From positions 1 to 64,000 of the forward strand of contig CAYQXJ010000004.1 of NCBI GenBank assembly GCA_964421565.1: DNA of 64,000 bases. The letters are read 5' to 3'. The DNA is from CAYQXJ01 sp964421565 (GTDB lineage: Bacteria > Planctomycetota > Brocadiia > SM23-32). Shown here piece after piece: positions 52,122-60,879 of the stretch; positions within the stretch are counted from its first letter, which is position 1; every line of letters begins with the position of its first letter. Below the pieces are notes generated by a model, which was not told the DNA's origin, ran no database searches, and saw nothing but the letters and a program-made list of their open reading frames with translations. The position numbers and the translations under genes are program-made.

Positions 52122-54002
52122 ATGTATATGTCCATCTTCACTGACGAACTCGATTGTGACATCACGGAGGCGCTCCCGACGATCAAGTCGTGGGGACTAC
52201 GACATGTCGACCTGCGCGGGGGCGTTCTCGGCACACATTTCCAGAACCTCAGCGAGAAAAAACTGCGGGAGCTCGCTGGGCTGCTTGATGCAGAAGGGCT
52301 GCACGTCGGTTGTCTTGAATCCTCGCTGGCAAAGGTGCACCTGCCAGAGAGGCAACGGCGGGACGAAGAGGCAGCCAAGTTGGAATCGATCATCCAGACT
52401 GCCGATGCATTGGACTGCCGTCTCGTGCGCTCGTTCTTCTACTGGCAGCCGCCGCAGTCCGAACGGGGCAAGCTGGCTGTCCGCCCGGACGCCCTGCAGG
52501 AAGTACTCGACATGTTCGCCCCACTCGCCGAACGCGCGCAGGAAGCCGGCCTCCTCCTGGCCTTCGAGAACTGCGGCGTCACGCCGGACGAGGTCCTGAC
52601 GGTACTCTGCGCCGTTCGGGTGCCGGAATGGGGTCTCGCGTGGGATGTGCACAATGGCTGGCGGGAGACTGTAGGACGGGAAGATGCAGTTGCCTACATG
52701 AACAGGCTCGCACGCGCAGCGCGAGTGGTGCATGTGAAGGCACGCGGCGCCGTGGATGACGCCGGGGAGAGCGTGATCCCGTACGGAGAAGTCCTCGAGA
52801 TGCTCCACAACGCGGGTTTCGACGGTCCCGTAAGCGTCGAGACGCACAACCCTGATCGATCCGTAAGCGATGTCGAGAGATCGCATGCCGTGGTCCGCAC
52901 ACTGAAGCGCGCCTGGCCAGGCGCGGCGCCCGGTATGCTCTCGAGTGAGCCCGCCGCGTTGCAGCGTGAGGTGCGCCGTGACTACGAGCCCGTTGGGTTC
53001 GTCGTCGTCGGGCTCGGCATGGGCAGGAACCGTGCCAGGCAGGTGCTCTCAACGCCGGGGACACGCCTGGTCGGCGTCTGCGACATTGACCGTGAGCGCG
53101 CTGACGCCGTCTCGGAAGAACTTGGAGTTCCCTGCAGCTACAACGTTGCCGATTGGCTCGACAACGAAGATGTCGAGGTCGTCTATGTTCTCACGCCGAC
53201 CGGGCGTCATGCAGAGGTCGCTTTACAGGCGCTACGCGCCGGCAAGCACGTGCTGAGCACGAAGCCTATGGAAGCGTCGTTGCAGGCATGTGACGCCATG
53301 GTCCGTACGGCTGAGCAGCATGGACTGCTGCTGGGAGTGGACTTCGGGATGCGGTATCGCTCCGAGAACCTTTCGCTGAGACGGGCCGTTCAGAACGGCC
53401 GATTTGGACGGCTGCTCTCGGGGCATAGCAGCCTGAAGATCCTGCGCACCACGGCCTATTTCGAGGCAAACGGGGGATGGCGCGGCACGCGGCGATGGGA
53501 CGGCGGAGGGGTCCTGAGCAACCAGAACATTCATCACCTCGACCAGCTCGCTTTCACCTTTGGCATTCCCCACCGCGTCAGGTGTAGTATCTGGACGCAG
53601 AACCACGAGATCGAGGCGGAGGACCTGGCCTGCGCGACTCTTCAGTACGCCGATGGAGCCGTCATTGCGTTGTATGCCACTACGTGCTATCCCCAGCCGA
53701 CCTGGTATCATACGCTGGAGCTGCATGGCACGCAGGGGGCCGTTTCCATCGCCCGGGGAGGGCCACTCGAGCAGGACCGGGTGAAGTGGTTCGTGGACGG
53801 TCACTGGCGGCAGGAACCGCCGGAAAACGTCGAATCAGAGTGGCTCAACGCGGCCGACAACTTCGCCGCCGCAGTCCGGAACGACGCACCATTGACCTGC
53901 ACGGGGCGCGACGGGCGAAGGACACAGTCCATACTCCACGCGCTCTACCGGTCGGCATACAGCGACCAGGGCTGGGTGGAAGTGGAACCCGAACTGGAAT
54001 GA
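52122..54002 (+). CDS. Fusion of sugar-phosphate isomerase/epimerase-like TIM barrel and Gfo/Idh/MocA dehydrogenase
   Basis: A 626-residue two-domain protein. Residues 1-280 are a TIM barrel of the AP-endonuclease-2 type (SIFTDELDCDITEALPTIKS, LLLAFENCGV, GLAWDVHNGW, VVHVKARGAVDD and VSVETHN); the metal-binding Glu, Asp, His and Glu positions are present. From about residue 290 an NAD(P)-binding Gfo/Idh domain begins (GFVVVGLGMGRNRARQVL), with AGKHVLSTKPMEAS, TKP replacing the usual EKP, and VLSNQNIHHLDQLAF. Genes for these two families are often neighbours; here they are one chain, suggesting channelling in the oxidation and isomerisation of a sugar or inositol. ATG 52122 follows AAGGGA. Confidence 0.8.
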   Translation: MYMSIFTDELDCDITEALPTIKSWGLRHVDLRGGVLGTHFQNLSEKKLRELAGLLDAEGLHVGCLESSLAKVHLPERQRRDEEAAKLESIIQTADALDCRLVRSFFYWQPPQSERGKLAVRPDALQEVLDMFAPLAERAQEAGLLLAFENCGVTPDEVLTVLCAVRVPEWGLAWDVHNGWRETVGREDAVAYMNRLARAARVVHVKARGAVDDAGESVIPYGEVLEMLHNAGFDGPVSVETHNPDRSVSDVERSHAVVRTLKRAWPGAAPGMLSSEPAALQREVRRDYEPVGFVVVGLGMGRNRARQVLSTPGTRLVGVCDIDRERADAVSEELGVPCSYNVADWLDNEDVEVVYVLTPTGRHAEVALQALRAGKHVLSTKPMEASLQACDAMVRTAEQHGLLLGVDFGMRYRSENLSLRRAVQNGRFGRLLSGHSSLKILRTTAYFEANGGWRGTRRWDGGGVLSNQNIHHLDQLAFTFGIPHRVRCSIWTQNHEIEAEDLACATLQYADGAVIALYATTCYPQPTWYHTLELHGTQGAVSIARGGPLEQDRVKWFVDGHWRQEPPENVESEWLNAADNFAAAVRNDAPLTCTGRDGRRTQSILHALYRSAYSDQGWVEVEPELE

Positions 54003-54004
54003 GC

Positions 54005-54514
54005 TCAGCTTGTATCGGGCCCTGGTTGAGGGACACTCAGCTCATCGCCATTCCTGAAGATCCTTATCCGATGGATGGTAATCGGTTTCACGGGCCGATC
54101 GTTCGCATCGGTAGGTGAAGCACCGATCGCCTCCAGCACTTCGACACCGCCGAGAACCCGCCCGAAGACGGCATGCCGACCATCGAGCCATGGCGTGGCC
54201 TCCAGCGTGATGAAGAACTGAGAACCGCCGGTGTTCGGACCGGCGTTGGCCATTGAGAGCACCCCCGTGGAGTCGTGCTTGAGGCTCGGATCGAACTCAT
54301 CCGGGATCGTGTAACCCGGCCCTCCGGTGCCGTCGCCTTTCGGGCAGCCGCCCTGGATCATGAACCCCTCGATCACGCGATGGAACGCCAGGCCGTCGTA
54401 GTAGCCCTTTGCGGCCAGATGGATGAAGTTCGTAACCGTGTTGGGCGCTTCGTCTTCGTGCAACTGGCACACCATCGTGCCTTCAGACGTCTCGATACGT
54501 GCCACGGTGGGCAT
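54005..54514 (-). CDS. Peptidyl-prolyl cis-trans isomerase, cyclophilin type
   Basis: A 169-residue cyclophilin that catalyses proline isomerisation. AFHRVIEGFMIQGGCP contains the catalytic Arg, then GTGGPGYTIPDEF, STGVLSMANAGPNTGGSQFFI and HAVFGRVLGG make up the pocket. There is no signal peptide, so it is cytoplasmic. ATG 54514 with GGAGAAAGCA upstream is chosen over a TTG/GTG-type start at 54526. It converges on the fusion gene with 2 bp between stops. Confidence 0.93.
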   Translation of the reverse strand: MPTVARIETSEGTMVCQLHEDEAPNTVTNFIHLAAKGYYDGLAFHRVIEGFMIQGGCPKGDGTGGPGYTIPDEFDPSLKHDSTGVLSMANAGPNTGGSQFFITLEATPWLDGRHAVFGRVLGGVEVLEAIGASPTDANDRPVKPITIHRIRIFRNGDELSVPQPGPDTS

Positions 54515-54659
54515 TGCTTTCTCCACAGCAAGAGCTCGGGTGCCAGCTAAGATTCTACCAGAGCCGCTTCGTCATGAAAACCGCCCCGGTTGCGCCCGAA
54601 GGCCGGATGTGTTAGATGTACGTGTTGGGGGCTTCGTTCACTTCACTGAGGTGCCGCGC

Positions 54660-55043
54660 ATGATCTGGCAAAGGCAGGAGTTCGTACAGGATGAGACCGA
54701 AGACTCTGACTTCCCCATCAAGCAGGTAGACCGCCTGGAAGCACTGCAGGGAGATGATAGGCGATTCATAGGCCGAGCTACGCTCAACATGCAGACGCCT
54801 ATGGGTGTCCAGCAGTTGCCCATCTCGTTTGAGATCGAGGCCAACGATGTCGAAGAAGCGTTCGAGAAATACTCCGAGACCGCCCGTCCCAAGATCGACG
54901 AACTGCGCGAGCAGATGAGGCAACGTCTCGAACAGATGCGCCAGCAGATGGAGCAGCAGGAGCAGCAGGGTCAGCAAGCCAAACGCATTGTCACCCCCAC
55001 CGGCGGCGACATCCTGAAGATGGATGACCTGCGAAAGCAGTAG
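54660..55043 (+). CDS. Small helical cytoplasmic protein, unknown function
   Basis: A 127-residue protein. It starts MIWQRQEFVQDETEDSDFPI and has a small alpha/beta-looking middle (RRFIGRATLNMQTPMGVQQLPI), then a coiled-coil region from about 80 (EEAFEKYSETARPKIDELRE), a Gln/Met-rich stretch, and ends ILKMDDLRKQ. No homology recognised. The Ile/Met start is supported by ACTGAGG upstream, and the codon pattern looks coding. It may form a dimer through the coil. It is divergent from the cyclophilin. Confidence 0.55.
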   Translation: MIWQRQEFVQDETEDSDFPIKQVDRLEALQGDDRRFIGRATLNMQTPMGVQQLPISFEIEANDVEEAFEKYSETARPKIDELREQMRQRLEQMRQQMEQQEQQGQQAKRIVTPTGGDILKMDDLRKQ

Positions 55044-55091
55044 CGCCGTTGCGGTGCCCAGGAGAACCACGCCCGGTTCTCTGAAGATGCT

Positions 55092-55121
55092 TTGACATTC
55101 GGCACGTCGCATATGTACCAT
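55092..55121 (+). promoter_or_regulatory. Possible promoter of the 33-residue protein gene
   Basis: A perfect TTGACA, 18 bases, TACCAT. The 5' leader to the ATG at 55335 would be about 205 bases and can form small hairpins (GTGCTC/GAGCAC near 55193 and GACCG/CGGTC near 55230). Confidence 0.4.
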
Positions 55122-55334
55122 GCAGTACGGTTGAGCGCGAAGCGCTCGTGTTGCCGCATCTCATCGCGGAGCGAGCATTGCAGCGCCCAACCGTGCTCAC
55201 CTGAGCACTGCCGGGCCATGCGGGCACTGCGCGACCGTTCACGACGGTCACCTGTCGCGGACTAACGCGAGCGTGCTGTGCGCGTCACTGTCATCTTGGT
55301 GTTGCCCAAAGGGCCGCACCGGGGAGGCAAAGAG

Positions 55335-55436
55335 ATGGCGAAGAAGGCCGGAAAGAAGGGCTCGGCGAAAGCCGCTCAGCCGGCGGGGAAGACGAGCGCC
55401 CCGAAGAAGCCGGCAAAGAAAAGCGGCAAGAAGTAG
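55335..55436 (+). CDS. 33-residue Lys/Ala/Pro-rich basic protein
   Basis: Reads MAKKAGKKGSAKAAQPAG followed by KTSAPKKPAKKSGKK, with 13 Lys and no acidic residue. GGGGAGG sits 7 bases before the ATG. The composition is that of histone H1-like tails and AlgP/HC1-type nucleic-acid-binding peptides, so DNA or RNA binding is likely. An upstream TTGACA promoter and a strong intrinsic terminator at 55491 frame it as an independent unit. Confidence 0.7.
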   Translation: MAKKAGKKGSAKAAQPAGKTSAPKKPAKKSGKK

Positions 55437-55490
55437 CTGTAGAGCAACGCGCGGTGGGCTACGCGCGCCGCGCGGTGTTGCAACGGCGCT

Positions 55491-55527
55491 GACCGCCCGG
55501 CTTGCCTGGCAGGTCGGGCGGTCTTGT
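55491..55527 (+). terminator. Intrinsic terminator after the basic peptide gene
   Basis: GACCGCCCG pairs perfectly with CGGGCGGTC (9 bp) around a 15-base loop that can fold further, followed by TTGTT. It ends the transcript of the 33-residue gene 55 bp after its stop. Confidence 0.7.
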
Positions 55528-55636
55528 TCGTCTCACGATAGAACCTGATGCGCCCCCTGGCATGCCGTACCCGCCGCGGGCTATACTGACGGGCGTCTGT
55601 TGTCCCTCTTCTGCACATCCCCTCACGTCTTCACTC

Positions 55637-56995
55637 ATGGTCTCCGCCCTGCTGGACAGACTGCGCCGCGATAGCGCTGAGACTACGCGCGTTGTCTACC
55701 CCTGGGAACTGCCCAGTATTATGCGCAAGCACATTGTGACCGGCGCAATGGGCACAGTGTACTTCTCGCTGATATCGGGCGTTTTCCTTGTCGCGTTTGG
55801 CGGGCAGATAGGGTTGCAGCCCTGGCACTGGGGCATACTGTCTTCCGCTGCGTCGTTCACCCTCACGCTGCAACTGCTCTCGGCGCACGTCGTGGGGCGT
55901 ACGGGCAATCGACGCACGCTCTGGTTTCTGGCTGCCCTTGCCGCCCGTCTGCTGCGTGGGGTAGCCATAGCCCTGGGGTTCTATTGTTCGCTATTCTCTT
56001 ACGGTGCTGCCCGAGTCGTATTCATCGGGCTGCTGGTTCTGGCGACTGCAGCGGACGCCATCGCCGCCCCTCCCTGGCTTTCATGGCTGCGCGATCTCAT
56101 TCCCCATGACCAGCACGGTCACTTCATGGGCCGTCGCAGCGCCTGGACAGCCCTTGCCAGCGTCTGCGTGGTCGTACCTGCGGGGCTCGCCCTCGACCTG
56201 GCGGGACCCTCGGGGAGGAACTCCGTGTTGTTACTTATCTTCGCGGTTGCCGTTTGTGTAGGTATCCTGGACCTTCTCATCCACCGCACCATACCCGTGC
56301 CGCCCATGGAACTGGCAGATGGCCAGCACTTCTGGCACGACATGCTGGAGCCGCTAAGGGATGAGCGCTTCCGCCGCTGGCTCGCATTCAACGGCGCATG
56401 GACCTTCAGCATGACGCTGGGTGGCACGCTGGCCATGGTGCACTTTGTGGAGAATCTGGGACTGAAACGCAACTTCCTGGGCGGTTCGGTGGTGCTCGTC
56501 GTTCTGCCCCTGCTGGGCACGATCATAGCGGGACGTCGTCTGGGACGAATGGTCGACACGCGCGGAGTGCGCCGCGCCTTGCACTGGGGTCACCGGCTGT
56601 GGGCGCTCTTACCGCTTTTCTGGATACTGGCGACCCCAAACACGGCCTTGTGGTGGCTTGGAGCGGCCGCGTTGCTTGGCGGGGTTGCCAGCACAGCAGC
56701 ATTCACCGCCGCCGGCAAGTTGACCACTCGGCTTCCCGAGCGAGCGCGCGTTCCCATGTACACCGCCGTATCGACCTGCGTGGGGAGTCTTGCAGGCGCA
56801 CTGGGTCCAGCGACAGCCGGCTTCGTTCTCTACCGCCTGAGGGACTTCTCATGGCAGGTTGGGGCGTTGGAGTTCACCGGTTTCCATATCCTCTTCGCCG
56901 CCTCATTCGTCCTGCGGAACCTGTCCGTGCTGATGATCCGCGGCATCCCAGAACCCTCCACGCCGGCGAAAACGAAGGCCGGGGAGGCGGCTTAG
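55637..56995 (+). CDS. Major facilitator superfamily transporter
   Basis: A 452-residue protein with about 12 membrane helices (for example GTVYFSLISGVFLVAFGGQI, LVLATAADAIAAPPWLSWL, LLLIFAVAVCVGILDLLI and SVVLVVLPLLGTIIAGRRLG). The cytoplasmic loop between helices 2 and 3 is VGRTGNRRTLWF and between 8 and 9 is GRMVDTRGVRRAL, the usual MFS pattern, with a conserved R-GRRSAW turn after helix 5. The group with HFMGRRSAW is typical of uncharacterised transporters found in PVC genomes. The substrate is unknown. ATG 55637 is chosen because the preceding frame covers the terminator. Confidence 0.82.
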   Translation: MVSALLDRLRRDSAETTRVVYPWELPSIMRKHIVTGAMGTVYFSLISGVFLVAFGGQIGLQPWHWGILSSAASFTLTLQLLSAHVVGRTGNRRTLWFLAALAARLLRGVAIALGFYCSLFSYGAARVVFIGLLVLATAADAIAAPPWLSWLRDLIPHDQHGHFMGRRSAWTALASVCVVVPAGLALDLAGPSGRNSVLLLIFAVAVCVGILDLLIHRTIPVPPMELADGQHFWHDMLEPLRDERFRRWLAFNGAWTFSMTLGGTLAMVHFVENLGLKRNFLGGSVVLVVLPLLGTIIAGRRLGRMVDTRGVRRALHWGHRLWALLPLFWILATPNTALWWLGAAALLGGVASTAAFTAAGKLTTRLPERARVPMYTAVSTCVGSLAGALGPATAGFVLYRLRDFSWQVGALEFTGFHILFAASFVLRNLSVLMIRGIPEPSTPAKTKAGEAA

Positions 56996-57011
56996 GGGGC
57001 CATCTTCCCCC

Positions 57012-58502
57012 TCATCGACCGCTGTACCAGCGGGCGAGACGCTCGGGCGAGATGCCGAGTCGGTAACCGCCCACTACCAGATGGTTCAGTAGGCTCGTGC
57101 GCCAAACCCCGAGGCCGCGCCAGCGACGAGCGGAAGTCATCACACGTCTGGGCACAATCACTACACGCCCCGCCCGCCTGGCCCTGTGTACGAGGTCATA
57201 ATCCTCCATGATGGGCATGTCTGAGAACCCGCCCATCTGCCGGAACTCCTCCGCGCGCATGAACAGTGCCTGGTCGCCGTAGGGGAGCCTATGGACCACG
57301 GAACGTGCATTCACCCAGGCCTCAACGGCCCTCAGACCCATAGCCGCCCCCCGTATACCGAACCTGAACGCGCCAATAGAAACCCGGGACAGCGAAAGTG
57401 CGCGCCGCACCTCGGTGTCCCAGCCCGGAGGCAACGCGGTATCCGCGTGCAGGAAGAGCAGAAGCTCCCCTTCGGCGGCCTCAGCCGCCGCATTCATCTG
57501 GCGCGCCCGCCCGCTCTGCCTCACGACCCGGCAGCGCAGCCTTTGAGCAACATCCACCGTTGCGTCCTCGCTTCCCCCGTCCGCCACAAGGATCTCCACA
57601 TTGCGCCCGGTCCGCACAGCGGCGACCGTCTCGCCGAGGTTGGTCGCCTCGTTCAGCGCGGGTATCACCACACTGATCCGCTCTGGCACTGCACGCAAAG
57701 CTCGGCTGACTGCAGGGGGAACGGCCACTGCCAGGTCTTCGGGCCGGTCCACGTCCCTGAGGCGATCGATGCAGGTAGTGCTTATTCCATGCAAACGGGC
57801 GCGGCTAAGCGTACGTTCGAGCACAGATCCCTCGCCCCACGGCATCGCCCGGAACAACTGAGGGGCAGGCCTTCGCAAGCCCACAAGGTAGTAGCCCCCA
57901 TCATCCGCAGGGCCGAAGACGGCATCCGTTCGCTCCAGTGCCTTAAAGGCCCGGCAAAGCAACTGCGCGCTAATGGCAGGTATGTCCGACCCGACCAGAA
58001 CAGCCGAACGACAACCTTGCCGCAGCGCATCTTCGAGCGCCTCACGCATCCGTTGGCCGAGGTCGGAGTTCGCCTGGCATCGATAGCTCAGCCCCCTGCC
58101 CAGCCATTGGCTCACCCGCCATCCCTGGGCTCCGGTGAACCGTATCTCCACTTCGATCGACATGCGCCGAGCGGTGCGCCGGGCTGCCCTGACCGTGTTT
58201 TCGGTGAGGAGTCGCTGAAGCTCGGCCGCTTCGACCTGCCCGAGAACGGGTATCAGACGCGTCTTGGTCGACCCGGGCGCCGGGAAGCGGGTGAGAACGA
58301 TGAGCCGCCGGCGTGCAACACCCCGCACCGCCGACCGCTCGCCATGGATTGCTCGCCACGTAGCAAGCCCAAGGTCACCTGCCGTTTGTAGGCCACGTTT
58401 CAGCATGGAACCAGTATGCGCACAGGGCAGAGCCAAAGCACCAATCATAGACTGTGCCAGGACGGTTCGCCAGCCGGGTTTGGCGGTCTTGCCAAACGGC
58501 AT
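57012..58502 (-). CDS. Fused arsenosugar-type glycosyltransferase (TIGR04282 + TIGR04283)
   Basis: A 496-residue protein of two fused transferases. Residues about 60-270 match the TIGR04282/DUF2064 type (VLTRFPAPGSTKTRLIPVLG, AVLVGSDIPAI, FGPADDGGYYLVGLR and MPWGEGSVLERTL). From about 285 a GT2-like domain begins (ISVVIPALNEATNLGETVAA, VADGGSEDATVDVA, LLLFLHADTALPPGW, PYGDQALFMRAEEF). In other bacteria these two families sit side by side with the radical-SAM protein ArsS and an arsenite methyltransferase; here neither is in the window. ATG 58502 starts 1 base after the FAD reductase stop, with AAGG inside its end. Confidence 0.82.
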   Translation of the reverse strand: MPFGKTAKPGWRTVLAQSMIGALALPCAHTGSMLKRGLQTAGDLGLATWRAIHGERSAVRGVARRRLIVLTRFPAPGSTKTRLIPVLGQVEAAELQRLLTENTVRAARRTARRMSIEVEIRFTGAQGWRVSQWLGRGLSYRCQANSDLGQRMREALEDALRQGCRSAVLVGSDIPAISAQLLCRAFKALERTDAVFGPADDGGYYLVGLRRPAPQLFRAMPWGEGSVLERTLSRARLHGISTTCIDRLRDVDRPEDLAVAVPPAVSRALRAVPERISVVIPALNEATNLGETVAAVRTGRNVEILVADGGSEDATVDVAQRLRCRVVRQSGRARQMNAAAEAAEGELLLFLHADTALPPGWDTEVRRALSLSRVSIGAFRFGIRGAAMGLRAVEAWVNARSVVHRLPYGDQALFMRAEEFRQMGGFSDMPIMEDYDLVHRARRAGRVVIVPRRVMTSARRWRGLGVWRTSLLNHLVVGGYRLGISPERLARWYSGR

Positions 58503-58503
58503 G

Positions 58504-60024
58504 TTACCTTCGCCAGGCCAACATGCGGCGGAAGAAAGCCTGCCAGAACGGTGTCAGCCGGCGGCGGTTCCACTCGTCGGCAGCGTGCCTGATGACCTCT
58601 GCCTGGGTGGGATACGGATGAATCACGCTTGCCAGTTTCCCCAGCCCCACTCCGCCGACCATCCCCGTTGTGATCTCGCTGATCATCTCGCCCGCATGGG
58701 CAGCCACAATCGTAGCGCCAAGAATCCGGTCGGTGCCCTTTCGCAGGTGGATCTTGGCGAAGCCATCGTCCTCACTGTCGGCCACTGCACGGTCAACGTC
58801 CTGCAGGTCGACGCGGATGGTTTCCACCGGTATCCCACGCTCTTCGGCGTCGGTATCGTAGAGGCCCACGTGAGCAATCTCCGGGTCGGTGTAGGTGCAC
58901 CAGGGAATGGTGAGGGCACTGACGCGTTTGCGCCCCCAGAACAGGGCATTCTGCACAACGATGCGGGCGGAGGCATCAGCGGTATGCGTGAACTTGTACT
59001 TCAGGCAAACGTCGCCCACCGCATAGATGTCCGGGTTTGTCGTACGCAGACGATCATCCACCGAGATTCCTTGGTGATCGTGGTACTCCACCCCCACGGC
59101 TTCCAGATTCAATCCCTGCACGTTAGGCGCTCTGCCGGCGCCGACCAGGAGTTCGTCAACCACCACCTCGGCTGTATCCTCGCCGCAGCTAACGTGCACT
59201 ACCTTCTCCCCGTTGCGCCGGCTCACACGCACGCACTCGGTGTTGAGCTGCACATCGATCCCGTCTTGCCGGAAGGCGCGAGCAAGCACTGCGGCCGCAT
59301 CCGGGTCCTCTCGAGTCAGCAATCGGTCGCGTTTCTCGAAGATGCTTACCTGGCTGCCGAGTCTCTGGAAGGTCTGCGTTAGTTCGCAACCCAGAGGGCC
59401 GGCGCCGAACACGCCAAGGCGCCGTGGCCTCTCGGTCAGGGAGAACACCGTTTCGTTGGTCAGGAAGCCCGCCTCATCGAGTCCTGGTATATCAGGTCGC
59501 ACGGCGCGGGCACCCGTGGCGATGACGGCCTTCCTGTACGGCAGTTCTGCCTCCCCTAAGCGGACCGTGCCCCTCGCCGTGAAACTCCCCTCGCCGAGGA
59601 AGACGTCCACACCCATCTCGCGGAACCGTTCGGCCGCGTCGTGGTGGCTGATATTGGCGCGCAGGCGGCGCATGCGGTCCATGACCGCCGCGAAGTCGAC
59701 CTCGACGCCCTCGGGCACGTGGACGCCAAAACGATCTGCGGTGTGGACCGCGTGCGCCGCCCGGGAGGCCCGAATCATGCACTTGGAGGGCACGCATCCC
59801 ACGTTCAAGCAGTCTCCGCCGAGCAGGTGCCGCTCGACGAGGGCAACCCGAGCCCCCAGTCCAGCAGACGCAGCCGCTGTTACCAGGCCGGCGGTGCCCG
59901 CTCCGATTACGACGAGGTTGTACATCGAGGCAGGCTCCGGGTTCTGCCAGCCTGGCGGATGAACGTTGGCAACCAGTTGCTCGTTGTGTTCGTCCATCGG
60001 CTGAACGCCGCCTGGATCGCGCAT
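58504..60024 (-). CDS. FAD-dependent disulfide reductase (mercuric reductase-like)
   Basis: A 506-residue protein of the pyridine-nucleotide disulfide oxidoreductase family. FAD-binding GAGTAGLVTAAASAGLG follows an unusual 34-residue N-terminal extension; the redox pair is Cys72 and Cys77 in GGDCLNVGCVPSK, FGAGPLGCELTQTFQRLG binds NAD(P)H, and DIYAVGDVCLKYKFTHTA is the second FAD motif. It lacks the HMA domain and the C-terminal vicinal Cys pair needed by true MerA. Placement between a TVP38 protein and the fused glycosyltransferase is the arrangement found in arsenosugar-like clusters. ATG 60024 follows AGGAAAGG. Confidence 0.88.
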   Translation of the reverse strand: MRDPGGVQPMDEHNEQLVANVHPPGWQNPEPASMYNLVVIGAGTAGLVTAAASAGLGARVALVERHLLGGDCLNVGCVPSKCMIRASRAAHAVHTADRFGVHVPEGVEVDFAAVMDRMRRLRANISHHDAAERFREMGVDVFLGEGSFTARGTVRLGEAELPYRKAVIATGARAVRPDIPGLDEAGFLTNETVFSLTERPRRLGVFGAGPLGCELTQTFQRLGSQVSIFEKRDRLLTREDPDAAAVLARAFRQDGIDVQLNTECVRVSRRNGEKVVHVSCGEDTAEVVVDELLVGAGRAPNVQGLNLEAVGVEYHDHQGISVDDRLRTTNPDIYAVGDVCLKYKFTHTADASARIVVQNALFWGRKRVSALTIPWCTYTDPEIAHVGLYDTDAEERGIPVETIRVDLQDVDRAVADSEDDGFAKIHLRKGTDRILGATIVAAHAGEMISEITTGMVGGVGLGKLASVIHPYPTQAEVIRHAADEWNRRRLTPFWQAFFRRMLAWRR

Positions 60025-60056
60025 GGCTTACCTTTCCTTGAACGGTCGTTTAGTAG

Positions 60057-60857
60057 CTACTGGTCTTGCTCTTCCACCAGTTCCTCGGCGCCCGCCTCCT
60101 CTGCGGCTCCCTCCAGTGCGCGACGAGCGATCCGGGTAACCAGCACGGTGACCGCAACAGCAACAAGGAGGCCGACCACGACGAAGACCTTCTGGGCAAC
60201 TCCGCCGGTCGTCTCGCCCGCTGCTGCCGCTGTGAGAGACTCGGCTATCGCCCCGAAGTATACGAACACCACTGTGCCCGGCAACATGGCGATGAAGGAC
60301 GCCAGAGCGTATTTCCACAGAGCCACATCCGTCAGCCCGTAGGCGTAGTTCTGCAGCACGAAAGGGAAGACGGGGGTGAGGCGAGTGAGAAAGACGATCT
60401 TGAAGCCCTGTTTGCCCACGGCTTTGTCGATAGCGGCGAACTTCGGGTGGCCCGTTACGCGCTTCTCTACCCAGCCACGGGCGAACTTCCTGCCGACGAG
60501 GAACGCCGCTGAAGCACCGAGGGTCGCCCCTACATCCACAACGATGGCGCCCATGATCACCCCCCACAGCACGCTTCCCGTCGTTGCGCTGAAGATGAAC
60601 CCCGCGCCCACTGTAAGGATGGAACCCGGGAACATCAACAGGCAAGCCACGACATAGGCCGCGATGATGACCACCGCTGCCCATGGCCCCAGCCCTTTGC
60701 AGAAATCAAGTACGGCGACGATTCCGCCCTTCACCGCCGGATGCCTGGCACCCAGGAACAAGGCCGCTGCAGCCAAAACCACTGCAACTGGTATCAGCCA
60801 TCTACGACTCCTGGTCGCGCCTTCCTGCGGCTCGCTTTCAGGTTCGGTCTGCGCCAT
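60057..60857 (-). CDS. TVP38/TMEM64 (DedA-like) membrane protein
   Basis: A 266-residue inner-membrane protein with helices at about 18-35, 55-80, 85-105, 120-140 and more. The core VACLLMFPGSILTVGAGFIFSA, with ASAAFLVGRKFARGWVEKRV and FLTRLTPVFPFVLQNYAYGL, is the conserved re-entrant region of the family, which acts in lipid scrambling or transport. The C-terminal tail is acidic (EGAAEEAGAEELVEEQDQ). The next gene (FAD reductase) begins 32 bp downstream and the glycosidase ends 22 bp upstream, so an operon is likely. Confidence 0.85.
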   Translation of the reverse strand: MAQTEPESEPQEGATRSRRWLIPVAVVLAAAALFLGARHPAVKGGIVAVLDFCKGLGPWAAVVIIAAYVVACLLMFPGSILTVGAGFIFSATTGSVLWGVIMGAIVVDVGATLGASAAFLVGRKFARGWVEKRVTGHPKFAAIDKAVGKQGFKIVFLTRLTPVFPFVLQNYAYGLTDVALWKYALASFIAMLPGTVVFVYFGAIAESLTAAAAGETTGGVAQKVFVVVGLLVAVAVTVLVTRIARRALEGAAEEAGAEELVEEQDQ

Positions 60858-60879
60858 CAGTCAACCCCCCATGGTGGGT

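Noticed and set aside
58504..60024. Calling the FAD enzyme a mercuric reductase
   Set aside because: There is no HMA domain and no C-terminal Cys pair, and no mer genes are adjacent.
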